Source of the DNA: an uncultured Prevotellaceae bacterium
GTDB taxonomy: Bacteria; Bacteroidota; Bacteroidia; Bacteroidales; Muribaculaceae
Direction of reading: 5' to 3'
Length of the DNA stretch: 61,354 nt
Assembly: GCA_900320055.1 (NCBI GenBank)
Contig: ONQS01000017.1
Coordinates: forward strand, 1 to 61,354
Of this stretch, positions 7,863-17,563 are shown in pieces. The notes under the pieces were generated by a model that ran no database searches, was not told the DNA's origin, and worked only from the letters and a program-made list of their open reading frames with translations. Each line of letters opens with the position of its first letter. Positions within the stretch are counted from its first letter, which is position 1. A program made the translations under genes and the position numbers.

Positions 7863-9029
7863 ATGATCCTGAAATACATAGGACGGTCGTTCAAGCGCGG
7901 GTGCATCCAACTCGTGCGGCGACCCATGTATTTCCTGCTGATAGTCATCATGCCGCTGCTGTGCAGTTGGTACCTGATGGACCTGATCAAGGACGGCAGT
8001 GTGCAGCGCGTGCCTGTGGGCATCGTCGACCTTGACAACAGCATCATGTCGCGCCAAGTGTCGAGGACGCTCAATGGCTTCCAGCAGGTGAACATCTGCC
8101 AGCACTATGCCAACTTTGCCGAGGCGCGCGATGCTGTGCAGCGCGGCGAGGTGCTGGGCTTCTTTCTGATTCCTGAATATCTTGAGGAGGAAGCGCTGGG
8201 TGGCCGTCAGCCGGTAGTGAGTTACTATGTGAACTATGCTTACTATGCGCCGGCATCGATGCAGTACAAGGGATTCAAGACCATGTCGCTGCTGGCCAAT
8301 GGTGCCATCGTGCAGACGGTATTGCGCACAGTGGGCGTGCCCTGCGAGAAGATCGCGTCGGTCCTGCAACCCTATCAGACCCATGTGCACATGATCGGCA
8401 ACCCATTTATCAACTATGACTACTACCTCAACTCAACGTTTGTGCCGTGTTTCCTGTCCTTGTTCATTTTACTGGTGACGGCGTTCTCGCTGGGTCTGGA
8501 GTTGAAGTCTGGCCTTAGCCGACAGTGGCTCAAGACTTCGGGCAACAGCATGTTTCTGGCTCTGGTGGGCAAACTGATGCCTCAGACGGTGCTCTTCACC
8601 GTTGTGGGCTGGTTCACTCAGTGGATGATGTTCCGCTGCTATGACTTCCCGCTCAATTGCAACCCCTGGAATATGCTCATTGCCATGTTCCTGCTGGTGG
8701 TAGCCAACCAGAGTTTTGCCGTCTTGATGTTCTGCTTTACACCTAATTTCCGCTATGGCACGATGTTGTGCACCCTGCTGGGCATGGTGTCTTTCTCGTT
8801 TGCGGGTTTCTCATTGCCTCAAGAGGCTATGTACCCATGGGTCGAGGCTTTGGGATTTGTGATGCCCATCAAGTATTACTTCCTGATTATGGTCGATCAA
8901 GCGCTCAATGGTGTCGACCTGTACTATTCACGATTCTATTACGCGGCGCTCATCGGGTTCACGATACTGCCCATGTTCCTGTCATGGCACCTGAAGAAGG
9001 AGTGTCTCAACCCAGTGTATGTGCCCTAA
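7863..9029 (+). CDS. ABC-2 type permease (first of pair)
   Basis: The 388-residue inner-membrane protein has the ABC2_membrane_3 layout: one N-terminal helix (PMYFLLIVIMPLLCSWYLMDLI), a large periplasmic domain with VGIVDLDNSIMSRQVSRTLN, and five to six C-terminal helices including MVSFSFAGFSLPQEAMYPWVEAL. It is like YhhJ/YbhS/YbhR exporters. It starts 22 nt after the HlyD gene and lies 6 nt before a second permease. No ATP-binding subunit is encoded in the operon. Confidence 0.9.
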   Translation: MILKYIGRSFKRGCIQLVRRPMYFLLIVIMPLLCSWYLMDLIKDGSVQRVPVGIVDLDNSIMSRQVSRTLNGFQQVNICQHYANFAEARDAVQRGEVLGFFLIPEYLEEEALGGRQPVVSYYVNYAYYAPASMQYKGFKTMSLLANGAIVQTVLRTVGVPCEKIASVLQPYQTHVHMIGNPFINYDYYLNSTFVPCFLSLFILLVTAFSLGLELKSGLSRQWLKTSGNSMFLALVGKLMPQTVLFTVVGWFTQWMMFRCYDFPLNCNPWNMLIAMFLLVVANQSFAVLMFCFTPNFRYGTMLCTLLGMVSFSFAGFSLPQEAMYPWVEALGFVMPIKYYFLIMVDQALNGVDLYYSRFYYAALIGFTILPMFLSWHLKKECLNPVYVP

Positions 9030-9035
9030 CGATAT

Positions 9036-10292
9036 ATGACCGAAAAGATTAAACATAGCCGCCTGTTCCTCTGGTTTGTCCAGGTGCTCAGGGTGTGTGG
9101 ACGCGAGTTGCTGCTGGTGTTCCGTGACGAGGGCGTTGTCATCTTCTTCTTGGTGCTCAACGCGGTCTATCCTGTGCTGTATGCGCTCATCTATAATCCC
9201 GAGGTGGTGCGAAACGAGCGCGTGGTGGTGGTCGATGACAACCGCACTGCCCAGAGCCGCGAACTCGTCCGGCGCATGGATGCCACCCAGGAGGTCGCCA
9301 TCGTGGGCTATGCCGCCAACATGCAGGAGGCCCAAGAGGCGATGCACCGCAAGGCCTGCTACGGTATCCTGTATGTGCCACGCGACTTCGGTCAGAGTGT
9401 GGGCCGTGGCGAGCAGGGTCATGTGTTGCTGTATTGTGACATGAGCGTGATGATGCGCTACAAGGCCATGTTCACGGCGCTGACCAATGTCACGCAGGCC
9501 ATGGGCGGTGAGCGGCTGGCAGCCACAGTCGAGCCCGTGGTCAACATGAGTGGTAGCATCATCGAGAGCAGGCAGGTGCCTGTTGGCAATCCCGCAATGG
9601 GTATCGCCAGCGCCGTGCTGTTGTTTATTCTGCCCTTGGTATTGCAGCAGAGTATGATACTGGGTATCGCCATGCTACATGGCGGTAGCATAGAGCGCCG
9701 CCGTCGCAACGGAGGGCGCGACCCCATGGCAATAGAGGCCTGTGCCAGCGCTACCATCATCGGTAAGATGATGTGCCACCAGATCATCTATGTGCTCCCC
9801 GTTATCTACGTGCTGCATTATGTGCCGTTGATGTTCGGCTTCCCGCAGTATGGCGACATCCTGCACATCATGTGCCTGGCTGTGCCGTTTATCATCGCTG
9901 TGTCACTGATGGGACAGACGCTGCAGGCCTTTGTCAACGAGCGTGAGAGCGTGTTCCTGCTGTTTGTGTTCTCATCGGTGGTGTTTGTCTTTCTCACGGG
10001 CGCTTCGTGGCCGCGTTACTTGATGTCGCGGTTGTGGTATGTCGTGGGCGATTGCGTGCCTGCCACGTGGATGAGCAACGGCTATGTGCTCATGCAGACC
10101 AATGGCGCCACGCTCTACCAGGTTCAGCATCACTATTGGATGATGTGGCTGCAAGTGCCTGTCATGTTTGTTCTGGCATATCTGGTCGAGCGTTTTGTCA
10201 ACCGTCGGCGCTACCGTTCCTGGATCGCTGCTTGCGAGAGCAATCCCAAGGCCCTTACCCGCATCGATATGGCCAAGAACGGGGTGGGATAG
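9036..10292 (+). CDS. ABC-2 type permease (second of pair)
   Basis: The 418-residue paralogue of the preceding permease has the same topology. An N-terminal helix (VVIFFLVLNAVYPVLYALIY) is followed by a periplasmic domain with VVVVDDNRTAQSRELVRRMD, then C-terminal helices with LTGASWPRYLMSRLWYVVGDCVPATWMSNGYV. The two probably form a heterodimer. As no Walker-A protein is nearby, either an ATPase is encoded elsewhere or the pair works in a non-canonical way. Confidence 0.9.
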   Translation: MTEKIKHSRLFLWFVQVLRVCGRELLLVFRDEGVVIFFLVLNAVYPVLYALIYNPEVVRNERVVVVDDNRTAQSRELVRRMDATQEVAIVGYAANMQEAQEAMHRKACYGILYVPRDFGQSVGRGEQGHVLLYCDMSVMMRYKAMFTALTNVTQAMGGERLAATVEPVVNMSGSIIESRQVPVGNPAMGIASAVLLFILPLVLQQSMILGIAMLHGGSIERRRRNGGRDPMAIEACASATIIGKMMCHQIIYVLPVIYVLHYVPLMFGFPQYGDILHIMCLAVPFIIAVSLMGQTLQAFVNERESVFLLFVFSSVVFVFLTGASWPRYLMSRLWYVVGDCVPATWMSNGYVLMQTNGATLYQVQHHYWMMWLQVPVMFVLAYLVERFVNRRRYRSWIAACESNPKALTRIDMAKNGVG

Positions 10293-10324
10293 ACCTGATG
10301 CGCCCGTAAGGCTATTGCAAGACT

Positions 10325-10951
10325 ATGATTGCCAAGGAGATGATATATCCTGGGGACACGAGGGCGCTGGTGTGGTGGCTCGTGGAAGAGGCTCCGTGCC
10401 TGCTGGCGATGTGCCGGGATGCGGGAATCCATGTCGATGATTTGCTGGACTTGCCGGTCAAGCGGCAACGTGAGGTGGCGGCCGAGCGGCTGCTGCTGCA
10501 ACAAGCCTTCGGCAAGCCCGTGACACTGACTCATGACGGCCAAGGGGCGCCGATGGTCACGGGCATGGACGTGAGCATCAGCATCACCCACACGGTGGGG
10601 CTGGTGGGCCTGGCGTGGAACGCTCACCTCGTGGTCGGGCTGGATGCTGAGCGGATCGACCGCAGGCAGGTGATCAAGGTGCGTGACAAGTTTCTGAATG
10701 CTGCCGAACAGCAATTTATCGCCGAGGATGATCAGGCGGCCCACATCATCGCCTGGACGGCCAAGGAGGCCATTATCAAGGCCGAGCGAAACAGTGCCAT
10801 CGATTGGACCGAGGGCATCTGTCTGGAGCCACCAGTGAGCGAAGGGGGCGAGGCCATCTTTGATGCCCGATATGCAGAGCGCCGCTACCGCCTGGTGAGC
10901 CGGCTGTTGCAGGACCATATTATCACGCTGGCCTTGCCTGTAGAGGAGTAA
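10325..10951 (+). CDS. 4'-phosphopantetheinyl transferase superfamily protein
   Basis: Transfers phosphopantetheine from CoA to a Ser of carrier proteins. The 208-residue product shows both family signatures: VVGLDAERID near residue 105 (Mg-binding Asp/Glu) and AWTAKEAIIKAE near residue 145, plus FLNAAEQQFI between them. It is of the Sfp/EntD size class rather than AcpS. It follows the permease genes by 32 nt and may be cotranscribed with the exporter, hinting that the exporter handles a carrier-protein-built product. That link is inference. Confidence 0.9.
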   Translation: MIAKEMIYPGDTRALVWWLVEEAPCLLAMCRDAGIHVDDLLDLPVKRQREVAAERLLLQQAFGKPVTLTHDGQGAPMVTGMDVSISITHTVGLVGLAWNAHLVVGLDAERIDRRQVIKVRDKFLNAAEQQFIAEDDQAAHIIAWTAKEAIIKAERNSAIDWTEGICLEPPVSEGGEAIFDARYAERRYRLVSRLLQDHIITLALPVEE

Positions 10952-11064
10952 TCGCTATGGCCAAACAATAAAGGGGCCAAATTATCGTTATTAGGATAAA
11001 AACCAATGTGTGCTTACCTCATCGTGATTGAGGGTGGGCACCTGACACTATATCAATAGCAATC

Positions 11065-14000
11065 ATGAGCAGAACGACGAAATATTTCACTCGCATGATG
11101 GTGTGCTTGGCACTGATGGCTGCCTGTGCGGTCACGGCCCATGCGCTGGACAAGGGGTACTATGCCGAGAGCAGCAAACTGGCTAGCGGCAAGTGGGTCA
11201 AGATCGCCATTAAGGAGAGTGGCATCTACCAGATCACAGCCGATGATATCCGCAGTTGGGGCCTCGGGACCGATTTGTCCCAGATCCACGTGTTTGGATA
11301 TGGCGGTGCGCCTCTGAGCGAGGTGATGGACGGCGACAACTATGCCGACGACCTGCCACAGATGCCTGTGGTGCGCACCAGCGACCGCATTCTGTTTTAT
11401 GCTCAAGGTCCCATCACTTGGCGCTCACAGAACAAGAACTTCCGCCAGCGTCAGGTGCAGCATCCTTATGCCAACTCGGGTTGTTACTTTGTGACCAACG
11501 ATGGCCGTTTCAGCGATGCCGAGATTACCCAGGCCAATGGTGCTGTTCCCGACAATGTGCTCACGACCTACACCGAGCGCCTCTATCATGAGCAGGAAAT
11601 CGTCAATCCGGGCGAGACGGGACGCGACTTTCTGGGCGAGAGTTTCTTGTCGACCCGGTCGCAGACGTTTAAGTTCACCCTCGACGGCCTGGTGAGCGGC
11701 AGCACGGTCAAGGTGCTGACCGCCTTTGCCGCGTGCCTCACCGGGGCATCGGCCACGGTCAACCACAGTTATAACGGCACGGCCTTGCCTGCCACCAACA
11801 ACGACATCATCAAGGAGACCAGCAACCACTACGAGACCAAGTCATCGACCAAGTCGTTTACCCTCGATGGCACCAACGAACTCAACTATTCGCTCTCCTT
11901 TACCTGCGCTGGTCAGGTCAAGTTGGCCCGGCTGGACTTTATCGCGGTCAACTATGAGCGCACCTTGGCGCTGCGCAACGGCTCACTGCTCATGGGAGAG
12001 CAAGAGGCCTCGACCCGTGTGGGTTATCAAGTGACTGGGTGTGGCAGCGCCACTAGGGCTTGGGACGTGACGAAGCCTTATGAGCCGATACAACTCTCTA
12101 GCCGTTCCAGCGACGGCACGCTAGTGTTTGTCCCTGCTGTGGATGGCCGGCGCGAGTTTGTCATCTTTGACGAATCGGGCACTTATTCCCACCCCGAATT
12201 GCTGGGTGAGGTGGCCAATCAGGACATCCATAGCGAGCCCACTCCCGACATGATCATCCTTGCCCCGAGTGCCTATCTCGACCAGGCCCGCCGCGTGGCT
12301 GCCCTGCACGAGCAGGTCGACCACTTCAGGGTGCTGGTGCTCGACCATGAGAAGGTCTTTAACGAGTTCTCGAGCGGCACCCATGATGCGATGGCCTATC
12401 GCCGCTTGTGCAAGATGTTCTACGACCGTGGCGATAGTGAGGATGGTCACCACTTGGGTTACCTGCTGCTGCTGGGCTGCGGCAGTTACGACAACCGCTT
12501 GGTGGGCACCGATGCCAACGCACTGAACTACCCGCGGCTGCTCACGTGGCAGTCCGAGATCAGTGTCAGCGATGATGCTTCGATTACTAGTGATGACTAC
12601 TTTGGCATCCTGAGTGACGGCTCCTCGACTGGCAACAACGACAAGATGGACATCGCTGTGGGCCGCATGATCGCTAAGAGCGCCAGCGAAGCCCGCACCC
12701 TGGTCAATAAGTTGGTGAAATATGTGACCAAGCCTACCTATGGCGCCTGGAAGAACCACGCGCTGCATGTGGCCGACGACGAGAATGGCGGTGAACACAT
12801 GAATCAAGACACCACCATGATCAGCAACGAGCGCGCCAATGGCGGACGTGACATCATGTTTGACCGCGTCTATATCGATGCCTTTAACGCTGTGAGCGCT
12901 GGTGGTGCACGCACCTATCCGGATGCACGCACCAAGATGTTCACCGCCCTGCGCGAGGGCGCCGTGTGGTGGAACTACATCGGCCACGCCAGCACCCAGA
13001 ACTGGACGGGCGAGGGCCTGCTGATGCGCTCCGACGTGGAGACGCAACTCTTCTACAAGCATCTGCCCGTGCTGTATGCCGCGACGTGCGAGTTTACCCG
13101 GTTTGACAATTCCACGCTCTCGAGCGGTGAGCATATCTTCCTCAACGCCAATGGCGGCGCAATCGCTGTCATCTGTCCACCCCGCAAGGCCTATATCAAC
13201 GATAACGGAACCCTGAGCAAAGCCATGGGCCGCTTTGTGTTCTCCAGAGACGAGAAGGGTATGCCCCGCCGTGTGGGTGACATCGTGAAACTGGCCAAAA
13301 ACTCGATCACGTCGACGACCGACAACAACCGCCGCTTCTTTGTCTTTGGCGATCCGGCCATGAGGCTGGCCTATGCCCCCTATACCGCTCAGATAGAGGC
13401 CATCAACGGCAAGCCCGTGAGTGAGGGCGTCATGCCCGTGTTCAAGGCGCGTGAGCAGGTGGAGTTCTCGGGCAAAATCGTGGATGGCAATGGCGAGTTG
13501 ATGCCCCAATTTGATGGCGCCGTGGTCATGACTCTGTTCGGTCCCGAGCAGTCGGTAACCACCCATGGCTATGGCGAAGGCATCGAATTTACCTATCAGG
13601 ACCGTCCCAATCGTTTGGCCATCACGGTCGATACTGTGGTGGGTGGCCACTTCAATGTGCGCGTGATCATTCCCTCGGAGGTCAACAACGAGTATGACAA
13701 CTACCGCCAGTCATGGGTCAATCTGTATGCTTATGATAGCCGCGACAGCATCGAGGCCATGGGCTCGACAGATCAATTCTACATATATGGTTATGAGGAT
13801 GATGTCGTGGTCGATACCATCGCTCCCCGCATCATCACCATGGGCTTGAACGATGACCAGTTTGCCGATGGTGCCGAGGTCAACGACTCGCCCTTGCTGC
13901 TGGCAACAGTCAGCGACGAGAGCGGCGTGAACTTCTCGTCGGCGGGCATCGGCCATAACATGACGCTCACGCTCGACGGCACCAACAGTTACAACGATGT

Positions 14001-14481
14001 GTCGAGTTACTACTCGCCGATGTATGCCGATCAGGGTACTATGGGCAGCATCAATTACCAGTTGAGTGACTTGGCTCCTGGCATGCACACGCTGCGACTG
14101 CGTGTGTGGGACGTGTTTAACAATGTGGGTGAGAAGACGATTACCTTCAAGGTGGTTAACGGATTAGCGCCCACGATTTCGGACGTCTACTGTGCGGCCA
14201 ATCCTGCCAGCGTCGAGACTTCCTTCTATGTGAAGCACAACAGACCCGACGCCGTGGTGAGCGTGACCATCGAGGTCTATGACCTGATGGGCCGTCTGGT
14301 GTGGAACACCACCCAGTCGGGGCGCAGCGACATGTACACGTCAACTCCCGTGACTTGGGACCTGACTGACCGTAGCGGGCGCCGCGTGCCGCGTGGCATC
14401 TATGTGTACCGCGCGACCATCACCACCGATGGCGTTAAAGAGGCCACCAAGGCTAAGAAACTTGCTGTAACAGGTGAGTGA
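11065..14481 (+). CDS. porU: type IX secretion sortase PorU (C25 peptidase family)
   Basis: PorU cleaves the C-terminal signal of T9SS cargo at the outer membrane and attaches cargo to A-LPS. The 1138-residue length matches PorU (about 1158 in Porphyromonas). The signal peptide covers residues 1-27. The N-terminal domain begins SSKLASGKWVKIAIKESGIYQIT; the gingipain-like catalytic domain has YIGHAS with His641 and YAATCEFTRFD with Cys675, followed by NANGGAIAVI. The C-terminus is an Ig-like/CTD region ending GIYVYRATITTDG. It ends 10 nt from a convergent gene. A second, divergent paralogue is at 18280-21726, and porV is at 29250. Confidence 0.88.
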   Translation: MSRTTKYFTRMMVCLALMAACAVTAHALDKGYYAESSKLASGKWVKIAIKESGIYQITADDIRSWGLGTDLSQIHVFGYGGAPLSEVMDGDNYADDLPQMPVVRTSDRILFYAQGPITWRSQNKNFRQRQVQHPYANSGCYFVTNDGRFSDAEITQANGAVPDNVLTTYTERLYHEQEIVNPGETGRDFLGESFLSTRSQTFKFTLDGLVSGSTVKVLTAFAACLTGASATVNHSYNGTALPATNNDIIKETSNHYETKSSTKSFTLDGTNELNYSLSFTCAGQVKLARLDFIAVNYERTLALRNGSLLMGEQEASTRVGYQVTGCGSATRAWDVTKPYEPIQLSSRSSDGTLVFVPAVDGRREFVIFDESGTYSHPELLGEVANQDIHSEPTPDMIILAPSAYLDQARRVAALHEQVDHFRVLVLDHEKVFNEFSSGTHDAMAYRRLCKMFYDRGDSEDGHHLGYLLLLGCGSYDNRLVGTDANALNYPRLLTWQSEISVSDDASITSDDYFGILSDGSSTGNNDKMDIAVGRMIAKSASEARTLVNKLVKYVTKPTYGAWKNHALHVADDENGGEHMNQDTTMISNERANGGRDIMFDRVYIDAFNAVSAGGARTYPDARTKMFTALREGAVWWNYIGHASTQNWTGEGLLMRSDVETQLFYKHLPVLYAATCEFTRFDNSTLSSGEHIFLNANGGAIAVICPPRKAYINDNGTLSKAMGRFVFSRDEKGMPRRVGDIVKLAKNSITSTTDNNRRFFVFGDPAMRLAYAPYTAQIEAINGKPVSEGVMPVFKAREQVEFSGKIVDGNGELMPQFDGAVVMTLFGPEQSVTTHGYGEGIEFTYQDRPNRLAITVDTVVGGHFNVRVIIPSEVNNEYDNYRQSWVNLYAYDSRDSIEAMGSTDQFYIYGYEDDVVVDTIAPRIITMGLNDDQFADGAEVNDSPLLLATVSDESGVNFSSAGIGHNMTLTLDGTNSYNDVSSYYSPMYADQGTMGSINYQLSDLAPGMHTLRLRVWDVFNNVGEKTITFKVVNGLAPTISDVYCAANPASVETSFYVKHNRPDAVVSVTIEVYDLMGRLVWNTTQSGRSDMYTSTPVTWDLTDRSGRRVPRGIYVYRATITTDGVKEATKAKKLAVTGE

Positions 14482-14491
14482 GTAGCCGGAA

Positions 14492-15400
14492 TCAGTCGGC
14501 CATATTCTTGATTAATTGCACGAGTTGTTTGTGCCTCAGGTTCATGAACTTGAGGATGAGGCCTACTGCCAGCATCAGGAATGACAGGATGATGAGCATG
14601 CATCCCACAAACAGGGTGGGGAAGCGGGGCACCAGGCCCGTCTGCAGATACTCGCTGAAGACGGGAATGAGTGCGACAAGCGCCACCAGCAGGCACAGGA
14701 TCGAGCATATCGAGAAGAACAGCAGCGGCTTGTTGTTCATAAACAGTTTCAGAATCGTCTTCAGAACTTTAAAACCGTCGCTCAGGGTGTTCAGTTTGGA
14801 AGTGCTGCCCAGCGGGCGGTTTTGGTAACTGGTCGGGATAGACTTGATCAAGTAGTTGTTGTCCAGGGCATAGATGGTCATCTCGGTCTCAATCTCGAAC
14901 CCATTGCTCAGCAGCGGGAAGGTCTTGACAAACTCGCGACTCATCGCACGGTAGCCGGTCATGATATCAGGCACATTGCTCTTGAACAACTTGTTGATCA
15001 GGAACCTGACCATCAGGTTTCCTGTATTGTGCATGGGCCGTCGGTTGATGTCCTGATAGTTGGTGCGGCATCCCACCACCATGTCAACTCCCTGGTTGAG
15101 CACCATGTCGCACATGGCGGGCATCTCCTGCACCGAGTAGGTGTCGTCACCGTCGATCATCACATAGCAGTCGGCATCGATCTGCTTGAACATCGTGCGC
15201 ATCACATTGCCTTTGCCTTGACGATATTCTCGCCCCACAATGGCGCCATGCTGGGCGGCAACCTCGGCGGTGCCGTCGGTAGAATTGTTGTCGTAGACAT
15301 AGATTTGGGCTTGTGGCATGACCTCCCTGGCCTTGTCGATCACCTGACCGACGGTGAGAGCCTCGTTGTAACAGGGAATAAGGATTGCTACTCGTTTCAT
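14492..15400 (-). CDS. GtrB/DPM1-like family 2 glycosyltransferase
   Basis: The 302-residue enzyme has a GT-A fold with IPCYNE at the N-terminus, YDNNSTDGT, and MIDGDDTY as the DXD-type metal site, then MTGYRAMSREF. Two hydrophobic helices follow at the C-terminus (about residues 215-285). This is the layout of polyprenyl-phosphate glycosyltransferases, which make the lipid-linked sugar donor at the inner membrane. The start at 15400 begins at MKRVAILIPCYNE; the 5' end overlaps the stop of the upstream membrane gene by 4 nt (ATGA), so the two are coupled. The partner is probably a GT-C-like transferase. Confidence 0.88.
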   Translation of the reverse strand: MKRVAILIPCYNEALTVGQVIDKAREVMPQAQIYVYDNNSTDGTAEVAAQHGAIVGREYRQGKGNVMRTMFKQIDADCYVMIDGDDTYSVQEMPAMCDMVLNQGVDMVVGCRTNYQDINRRPMHNTGNLMVRFLINKLFKSNVPDIMTGYRAMSREFVKTFPLLSNGFEIETEMTIYALDNNYLIKSIPTSYQNRPLGSTSKLNTLSDGFKVLKTILKLFMNNKPLLFFSICSILCLLVALVALIPVFSEYLQTGLVPRFPTLFVGCMLIILSFLMLAVGLILKFMNLRHKQLVQLIKNMAD

Positions 15401-16647
15401 GATTTTTTGAGGATTAGCCGCCAATCGACGGTGTTGAACAGGAATAATAGCCCTGCGACTGCAGTGACCATGATGATGCGCCAAGTGAAAAAGCGATGGA
15501 TGTAGGTGTGCTCTACCAGTGTCAATGCCCATACCAGAGGCATGGCGGCAACCAGCAGCAGCCAGGTGTAAGACCGGACCACGCGCCAGGGGCGTGCCAT
15601 CCGCCAGTATAGTAATCCCATGACGGCAATGCCAGCCAGTAGCAGACCTGCGGTGGCTGGACGCAATACGGAGCCCAGATAGCCGCCCACAATCGACTGT
15701 GCCGTGGCTCCATGCTCAGCACTTTCGCTGCCCATCGTGCGCAGCATGGCGCTGCTTGCGGCATCACCGATGACATCGGTGCCGGTAATCAGGCTTGCTA
15801 TTACCCACTTCGAGGCCCACAGCAGTGCATATCCCGCTATCCACATCAGTGACAAGACGATGACCATGCGGCAGGCGTGCTTGGGTTTGACCATCATGCA
15901 CCACACGATCAGTGGCAGCGCCAGGGTGATGAGCGGAGTTGTGAGCAAGTCGAAGTACTGTGTCACGCCGCCTAGGGCAAAAAACAGCAGGCAGGCCCAG
16001 TGTTGCGACATGGCCCTGCCAGGGCTGAGCAACAGCGTGAGCATGGCCCCCAGCGCCACATAGAAGCACGCCGAGTACTGCATGTTGAGCGGCACAAACC
16101 AGCATCCCGCCACCATCAAGCCCAGTAGCATCGCCATAGCCAGTGAGCGTGATACCCGTGTGTAGCAGAGCAGCAGGCATGTCAGTGCCATGAGTGTAAG
16201 CAGCACGTGGTTGATGACCCTGATGCCGCGATAGTCGGTAACACACAGCAGGGGGCGCAGCAGCACCTGGTTGCCATGCCAGTAGCGGGCATAGGGGCGC
16301 TCTGCCACAGGCTGGCCGTCGAGCAGGGCGCGTGTGTCGGTAATGATGCCGTTGCCTGAGAGATGAAGCGTGTTGAGCATAGCGCTCTGTAGCGGGGACT
16401 TATCATCGATGCCAGCGGCGATGTTCAGTATCACACAGTCGGTGAAGTTGTCCTGGGTAAACAGCATAGTGCCGTGAGCGGGGTACTCACCCTCGCTCTC
16501 GATCACGCTGACCGATTGCTTGAGGTTGCGGTCGATGGCGGCGCGCGGAATGGCGCTGGACGCGGTGACCAGCACGGTAAAGGTGGCCAGCAGTGCCAGA
16601 TACAGGATGATGACCCTGACGGTGATGTGTTGTGATGTCCTGTTCAT
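15397..16647 (-). CDS. polytopic membrane protein, probable GT-C-like glycosyltransferase
   Basis: The 416-residue product has about ten hydrophobic helices. After the first helix comes a periplasmic segment with ARYWHGNQVLLRPLL, and later VTQYFDLLTTPLITLALPL. The ARYWHG-LRPLL signature recurs in uncharacterised bacterial membrane proteins. Coupling to a GtrB-like enzyme suggests it uses the lipid-linked sugar, but the function is not established. The start at 16647 (MNRTSQHITVRVI) fits a promoter at 16725-16756; a longer ORF from 16803 would begin upstream of that promoter. Confidence 0.72.
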   Translation of the reverse strand: MNRTSQHITVRVIILYLALLATFTVLVTASSAIPRAAIDRNLKQSVSVIESEGEYPAHGTMLFTQDNFTDCVILNIAAGIDDKSPLQSAMLNTLHLSGNGIITDTRALLDGQPVAERPYARYWHGNQVLLRPLLCVTDYRGIRVINHVLLTLMALTCLLLCYTRVSRSLAMAMLLGLMVAGCWFVPLNMQYSACFYVALGAMLTLLLSPGRAMSQHWACLLFFALGGVTQYFDLLTTPLITLALPLIVWCMMVKPKHACRMVIVLSLMWIAGYALLWASKWVIASLITGTDVIGDAASSAMLRTMGSESAEHGATAQSIVGGYLGSVLRPATAGLLLAGIAVMGLLYWRMARPWRVVRSYTWLLLVAAMPLVWALTLVEHTYIHRFFTWRIIMVTAVAGLLFLFNTVDWRLILKKS

Positions 16648-16724
16648 GCTGTTACGGAATGCTCGTCTGACTGTGGTGTAAATGCCAATGCCGCAGGGCG
16701 CAGGGGCGCAGGGTACTAGCATTG

Positions 16725-16756
16725 CAAAATTAAAACATAAGTTTGGAACAGGCAAA
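16725..16756 (-). promoter_or_regulatory. promoter of membrane protein-GtrB operon
   Basis: The minus strand reads TTTG (16753-16756), a 20-nt spacer, then TAATTTTG (16725-16732). Both elements and the spacing match the Bacteroidetes consensus. The 5' leader would be about 70 nt. Confidence 0.65.
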
Positions 16757-16859
16757 TAAATCACCGCATTTAACAGCCCCCGCTCGAGGCTTGCCAGGGC
16801 CAAGACATAACATTTGTTAAAAAAGGGACCAATTTATCATAAAAGTGGGGGCAGAGTGC

Positions 16860-16888
16860 TTGAAGTAAGAAAAAATGAGGTAAATTTG
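16860..16888 (+). promoter_or_regulatory. promoter of rex
   Basis: TTG at 16860-16862, an 18-nt spacer, and TAAATTTG at 16881-16888. Transcription would start about 20 nt before the rex ATG at 16916. A TTTGTTAA half-site at 16812-16819 and TTGTCGGTTAATTG over the start region faintly resemble Rex operator halves (TTGTTAA), so autoregulation is possible but unproven. Confidence 0.5.
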
Positions 16889-16915
16889 TCGGTTAATTGT
16901 ATCCATCTAAGGAAA

Positions 16916-17563
16916 ATGGCCAAGAATAACGAGAACCGGATAATCCTGCCCGAGCCTACCATCAGACGCCTACCCTGGTATCTGTCGTATGTGCGCATGC
17001 TCGACCGTATGGGCGTGGAGTATGTCTCATCGACGCAGATTTCCAAGGAACTCAATGTGCAGTCTTCACAGATCGCCAAGGACTTGTCCTTTCTCAACAT
17101 TCGCGGTAAGACGCGCATCGGCTACGAGGTGAGCAGTCTGGTGCACGAACTTGCTGACTTCCTCGGCTTCAACCAGCACCACGATGCTGTGGTCATCGGT
17201 ACCGGTAGCCTGGGCACCGCTCTGATGCAGGACCATGGTTTGGAACATTATGGCTTGAACATTGTGGCAGGGTTTGACGTGCGCGACGAGGTGATCGGTA
17301 AGCAGTTGGGCGGTGTGCCCGTGTATGATATCGCTCATCTGGCTGCCTGGCAACGTGAGCATGGCGTGTCGATCGCTATCCTGACGGTGCCTGTCGAGCG
17401 CGCCCAGCAGACAGCCGACCTGGCCATTGCCAGCGGCATGACAGCGCTGTGGAACTTCACGCCTTACCGCATCAAGGCACCCGAGCATGTGGTCATCGCC
17501 AACACGTCGATCTATGCCCACCTGGCCATTATCTATAACAGGATGCAAGGACAAACCAGTTGA
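16916..17563 (+). CDS. rex: redox-sensing transcriptional repressor Rex
   Basis: Rex is a dimeric repressor that senses the NADH/NAD+ ratio and controls fermentation and respiration genes. The 215-residue product has an N-terminal winged helix (RRLPWYLSYVRMLDRMG, then SSTQISKELNVQSSQIAKDLSFL) and a Rossmann domain starting with VVIGTGSLGTAL near residue 92. The C-terminus (ALWNFTPYRIKAPEHVVIANTSIYAHLA) is typical. The start at 16916 begins MAKNNENRIILPEPTIRRL, in line with the family and with the promoter just upstream; an ORF extension to 16814 is unlikely. Confidence 0.95.
   Translation: MAKNNENRIILPEPTIRRLPWYLSYVRMLDRMGVEYVSSTQISKELNVQSSQIAKDLSFLNIRGKTRIGYEVSSLVHELADFLGFNQHHDAVVIGTGSLGTALMQDHGLEHYGLNIVAGFDVRDEVIGKQLGGVPVYDIAHLAAWQREHGVSIAILTVPVERAQQTADLAIASGMTALWNFTPYRIKAPEHVVIANTSIYAHLAIIYNRMQGQTS

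Noticed and set aside
12121-13650. 509-codon minus-strand ORF
   Set aside because: Antisense to porU; low-complexity His/Val-rich translation with no domain.
16812-16898. Rex operator in the rex promoter
   Set aside because: Only half-sites (TTTGTTAA; GGTTAATTG) are seen; there is no TTGTTAA palindrome with proper spacing, so I do not list it as a feature.
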